Shown piece after piece: positions 61,400 to 64,000 of a stretch of 64,000 bases of DNA; position 1 is the stretch's first letter; every line of letters begins with the position of its first letter. This stretch comes from Hofstenia miamia. Its lineage: Eukaryota; Xenacoelomorpha; Acoela. Both the position numbers and the translations under genes were made by a program. The notes under the pieces were generated by a model. It was not told the DNA's origin. It ran no database searches and saw only the letters and a list, made by a program, of their open reading frames with translations. The stretch is from the NCBI GenBank assembly GCA_004352715.1, contig SCFE01000095.1, positions 1,255,628-1,319,627 of the forward strand, given 5' to 3'.

Positions 61400-62455
61400 A
61401 GTACTAGTTTAATTGCGAGTTTCTTAAGTAATAGGAAACAACGAGTTAAAATCAACTCAATACTTTCAGACTGGCTGTATATTGAAAAAGGTGTTCCGCA
61501 AGGAACCATTCTTGGACCTCTTCTGTTTAATATATATGTCAATGATATGGACTTTTATACTAATTGCAATCTTATACAATATGCAGACGATACCTGTATA
61601 TTTTCCGCCAACAAGTCATTAGATGTTGCAATAAAAAAAGTGGAATCCAACTGCCAGTCACTAAGCCATTATTTCGCTATGCACAAATTACGCATTAATG
61701 CCGAGAAAACGCAATTTTGTATAATGAACCCCTTTTTCAACAATAACTTGCATACAAATAAAAATTTGACTATAAAAAATGCAATTATTTCTACAAGTGA
61801 TACTTTCAAATATTTAGGAATAATAATTGACTCAAAACTTTCTTTTTCCGAGCACATTAAATCTACACAGAAAAAAATTGCTGCTGGCATAAGAACTATT
61901 TCTCAGGTTGCTGACCTATTACCTCCTCATGCAATAATTCAGCTATTCCACGCATTTGTTATGAGCCACCTAAATTACGGGAGTGTACTATTTTCAAATT
62001 TGAGCACATCATTGATAAATAAACTTCAGCTGCAATATAAATGGGCTTTAAATGTTTGCAAAAGAAATTCTAGTAACACCAAAAATTATATTTTGGAAAC
62101 GTGTCCTTCTCCTCAACAATTAATACAAATCAATATTGCTACATTATTTTTCAAAGCTGCTAACGAAATTCCGCCTTATGATAAGATAAATCTCCCTGAA
62201 TTCAAGAAAACTTTCAATAGACGGTCTAAGAAATATGTTGTCACTAGGTTCAGACGTAAAGTCAAAGAAAATTCATTTTTAAACGTAGCCACAAGGCAAT
62301 GGAATAATCTACCTAACGAAATTAAGCATATTACAAAACTGAAAGAATTCCGAAATAGTGTGAAAAGATTTATTCTTAAGCAAAAATTCATCTCAGGAAG
62401 ATCTTGGACAGGGTACAAATTCTATAATAGCAATTACACAATTACTAGAATGTAG
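61400..62455 (+). CDS. Reverse transcriptase ORF2, C-terminal part, open frame
   Basis: The open frame of 351 codons has no start of its own at the 5' edge (the first internal ATG is at 61547). It begins STSLIASFLSNRKQRVKIN and continues GVPQGTILGPLLFNIYVNDM, the fingers/palm block. QYADDTCIFSANKSLDVAIK follows with the two catalytic aspartates, then LRINAEKTQFCIM and TFKYLGIIIDSKLSFSEHIK. The long helical C-terminal domain contains FHAFVMSHLNYGSVLFSNL and FLNVATRQWNNLPNEIKHI. The earlier RT blocks, including the first catalytic aspartate (LDLSKAFD), the endonuclease and ORF1 are missing through 5' truncation. The protein therefore cannot be an active polymerase. The absence of stops indicates a young insertion. 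It belongs to the CR1/Jockey/L2-like group. No regulatory sequence is visible. Confidence 0.88.
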   Translation, partial: STSLIASFLSNRKQRVKINSILSDWLYIEKGVPQGTILGPLLFNIYVNDMDFYTNCNLIQYADDTCIFSANKSLDVAIKKVESNCQSLSHYFAMHKLRINAEKTQFCIMNPFFNNNLHTNKNLTIKNAIISTSDTFKYLGIIIDSKLSFSEHIKSTQKKIAAGIRTISQVADLLPPHAIIQLFHAFVMSHLNYGSVLFSNLSTSLINKLQLQYKWALNVCKRNSSNTKNYILETCPSPQQLIQINIATLFFKAANEIPPYDKINLPEFKKTFNRRSKKYVVTRFRRKVKENSFLNVATRQWNNLPNEIKHITKLKEFRNSVKRFILKQKFISGRSWTGYKFYNSNYTITRM

Positions 62456-62571
62456 ACTTATTCTTAGCCTTCTTAGCAATGTATAGGTTTGTAAATAGTA
62501 TGATTTTGTTTTATTTTTTTTAATGACGCTATTTTGAGAAGCCATCAGTTTGTATTAATTGCTTTACCTTC

Positions 62572-62583
62572 TCTTAATAAAGA
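62572..62583 (+). terminator. Polyadenylation signal of the non-LTR element
   Basis: CTTAATAAAGAT directly before the (TTGTC)6 tail contains the AATAAA hexamer. The older minus-strand relative has the same TTAATAAAGAT at its 3' end. Confidence 0.6.
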
Positions 62584-62613
62584 TTGTCTTGTCTTGTCTT
62601 GTCTTGTCTTGTC
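62584..62613 (+). repeat. (TTGTC)6 terminal tail
   Basis: Six perfect TTGTC units end the element in place of poly(A). A short tandem tail is typical of non-LTR elements whose reverse transcriptase recognises a specific 3' end. Confidence 0.9.
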
Positions 62614-62639
62614 TCATAACTAATGCATTTATCAGTATT

Positions 62640-63410
62640 TTTTCATCTCAGCATCAATTACCATATCTAAAATTGGAATACACTTAATGCTCATTGCCAT
62701 GATTTTTTGTTATGAATTGAATATTGTAATTAAGTTTAAGCTTACTGTCTATTATTATGACCAAATATTAAATTTTTTCCACAGGTTCAACAGTTTTACC
62801 AGAAATACTTAACGTTCTACTGATTGTACAGTTTGAAATAGAATGAAGAGACATAATACAAAATTCTGATTTGTGTGAATTTAGATTTAGGCAATGCATT
62901 TTGAAGTAATGTAATTCTAATAAATTTTTTTCTAAGTTTGTGATTGATGGTTTAAGTGATGTTCCGCTTGTAAAATACAAGTGTTATTGGCATATTAAAC
63001 TATCTTACGGTGTTTGCTTATTGACTTTTTAAATCATTGGTATATATATATATATGTATATATTAAAAAGTTAGAGGCCTAGCAGTGTTCGTTGAGGAAC
63101 ACATTTGAATAACTTTTCCCTTCTTGAAAATATTCTCTTGAACTTGACTCTTCGACATCAGTTATTAAAATCGTTCAAAATTAGTTCCCTACTATTAGTT
63201 TCAACCTCATTGTTATCAAGTTTTTTTAAAAGGATGTTGTGATTAATTAAATTGAATGCCTTAGGAAGATCTAAGCAAGCTATTCCTAAGATTTCATTGT
63301 TTTCTTGTATTTAATAAAATATTGTTTTTTTTGAGAGATTATTGTTTTTTGAGAAACAAACCTATTTAATCTCTCGGACTAAAGAAAACTTAATTAAGTC
63401 ATGACGTAAA
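62640..63410 (-). pseudogene. Reverse transcriptase remnant interrupted by the plus-strand insertion
   Basis: Going down the minus strand, ENNEILGIACLDLPKAFNLI followed by NHNILLKKLDNN (near 63260) is the first catalytic palm block (LDLSKAFD, here with P and N). KRIFSRREKLFKCVPQRTLL follows, degenerate for GVPQG(S/T)(I/L)LGP. FNIYIYIYTNDL carries a TA microsatellite inside the FNIY(I/V)NDL motif. SLKPSITNLEKNLLELHYFK, then MHCLNLNSHKSEFCIM and YLVIIIDSKLKLNYNIQ end near 62700. The YADD block is only recognisable as PITLVFY-like debris. The continuation is at 60926-61398. About 90 codons between the halves are missing. Confidence 0.75.
63040..63063. repeat. (TA)n tract within the RT remnant
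   Basis: TATATATATATATATGTATA falls exactly where the FNIYVND codons should be and looks like an expansion of the A+T-rich codons there. Confidence 0.8.
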
Positions 63411-63414
63411 GAGA

Positions 63415-63875
63415 AAAGAATTTATCACTATCGTAGAAGTGACGAGAAAACTTTTAGTATAACGAATGCAATACAATGTCAATAGGAATACCAAGATCTT
63501 TAAATAATATTATATTATTAAATTTAGGCGATGAATATTGAAAATATAAATAAAAAGATAGTTGTGATTTGAGGTTAATATAATAACTCTGTACATCGTG
63601 TTGAATTAAATTATTTCTTAACAATTCCATATAGTATGCTTACATAAATAAAAACTGATTTACAAGCAAGGTTATGCAAGCTGACGCATTGCAAGACTAA
63701 GGATAGACATGTTTAATCAATACACTCACCCACAATTGACCTAGAGTTAACACTTCACCCCAGATTTAGTAGTTAAGATTGAAACACTAAAATGTGTAGT
63801 TTTGGTGGGGCGGTACAGATTAAGATTCATTTCATCTATTCAATACAAAATTAATGGATATCAATTAATGTTCAA
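63415..63875. other. No feature seen
   Basis: A+T-rich. May include the unrecognisable 5' part of the minus-strand retroelement. Confidence 0.4.
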
Positions 63876-63899
63876 CATATATATATTGTATATATATAN
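63876..63899. repeat. TA-rich tract with contig join at 63899
   Basis: CATATATATATTGTATATATATA followed by a single N at 63899. Another assembly break in a TA tract. The last 101 bases beyond it hold nothing recognisable. Confidence 0.8.
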
Positions 63900-64000
63900 T
63901 GTTCTTGCTGGTACACTTCTTGTTCTAGTTTTTTCATAAAATTCTTTTCATATTAAATTGTTTTGCATCTTAATGAGGTATTTACTCTTTCCTTTTCTTT

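Larger units (their letters stand above)
61400..62613 (+). mobile_element. 5'-truncated non-LTR retrotransposon insertion
   Basis: It contains part of ORF2, a ~130-base 3' untranslated region and an AATAAA signal with a (TTGTC)6 tail. The 5' side begins abruptly inside the reverse transcriptase, the usual result of incomplete reverse transcription. Both flanks are pieces of an opposite-strand relative. No clear target duplication was found. Confidence 0.85.

Noticed and set aside
1-64000. Search for tRNA, rRNA, CRISPR array or bacterial-type operon
   Set aside because: None seen. The window is eukaryotic and repeat-dominated.

Overview
This is a eukaryotic, invertebrate-type genomic window. 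It is very A+T-rich, carries many (TA)n microsatellites and has almost no recognisable host coding sequence. What can be identified is mostly mobile-element debris: non-LTR retrotransposons with an APE-type endonuclease and reverse transcriptase, Tc1/mariner transposons, and short non-autonomous elements with terminal inverted repeats. The DD41D-like transposase at 53.5 kb is of a kind I know mainly from arthropods. That hints at an arthropod, but such elements move horizontally, and other A+T-rich invertebrates (for example a cnidarian) are not excluded. No operon, phage, CRISPR array, tRNA or rRNA was seen.

Layout. At 0-3 kb, a ~30-bp minisatellite (TGCGGTGG) is split by a ~1.5-kb segment carrying inverted GCGCGCACTA repeats. 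Two small candidate coding exons follow on the minus strand (1646-1816 and 2856-2916). At 3.8-5.1 kb the assembly has placed two haplotypes end to end around a single N. One of them lacks 728 bp holding a copy of a local repeat family, which has two more copies at 5.5 and 6.3 kb. At 8.9 kb lies a 543-bp PIF/Harbinger-like element with perfect 29-bp inverted ends and a TAA duplication. At 10.9 kb is a copy of a repeat common in animal genomes, and at 16.6 kb a 272-bp hAT-like element. From 17 to 29 kb there is mainly unassigned A+T-rich sequence.

At 29.4-36 kb sits the most complex structure: a decayed ~6-kb non-LTR retrotransposon on the minus strand (ORF1-like, endonuclease, linker, reverse transcriptase). 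It is interrupted by a Tc1-like transposase remnant and by a palindromic-end element, and is followed by a mariner remnant. From 36 to 53 kb the sequence is largely featureless apart from a 534-bp inverted-repeat element at 47.8 kb, a 301-N gap at 49.7 kb inside a TA tract, and a GC-richer exon-like block near 52 kb. At 53.46-54.65 kb is a structurally complete Tc1/mariner element (TA duplication, 29-bp ends) whose transposase has at least three frameshifts. At 56.8-57.8 kb a second assembly artefact duplicates 376 bp around a 205-bp foreign contig that encodes part of a retroelement gag zinc knuckle. At 59.7 kb is an internally deleted Tc1-like element. At 60.9-63.4 kb a plus-strand, 5'-truncated non-LTR element with an open 351-codon frame and a (TTGTC)6 tail has inserted into an older minus-strand relative.

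I found no convincing new functional system. The points most worth checking are the two or three orphan exon candidates, the nested retroelements, and the assembly duplications.
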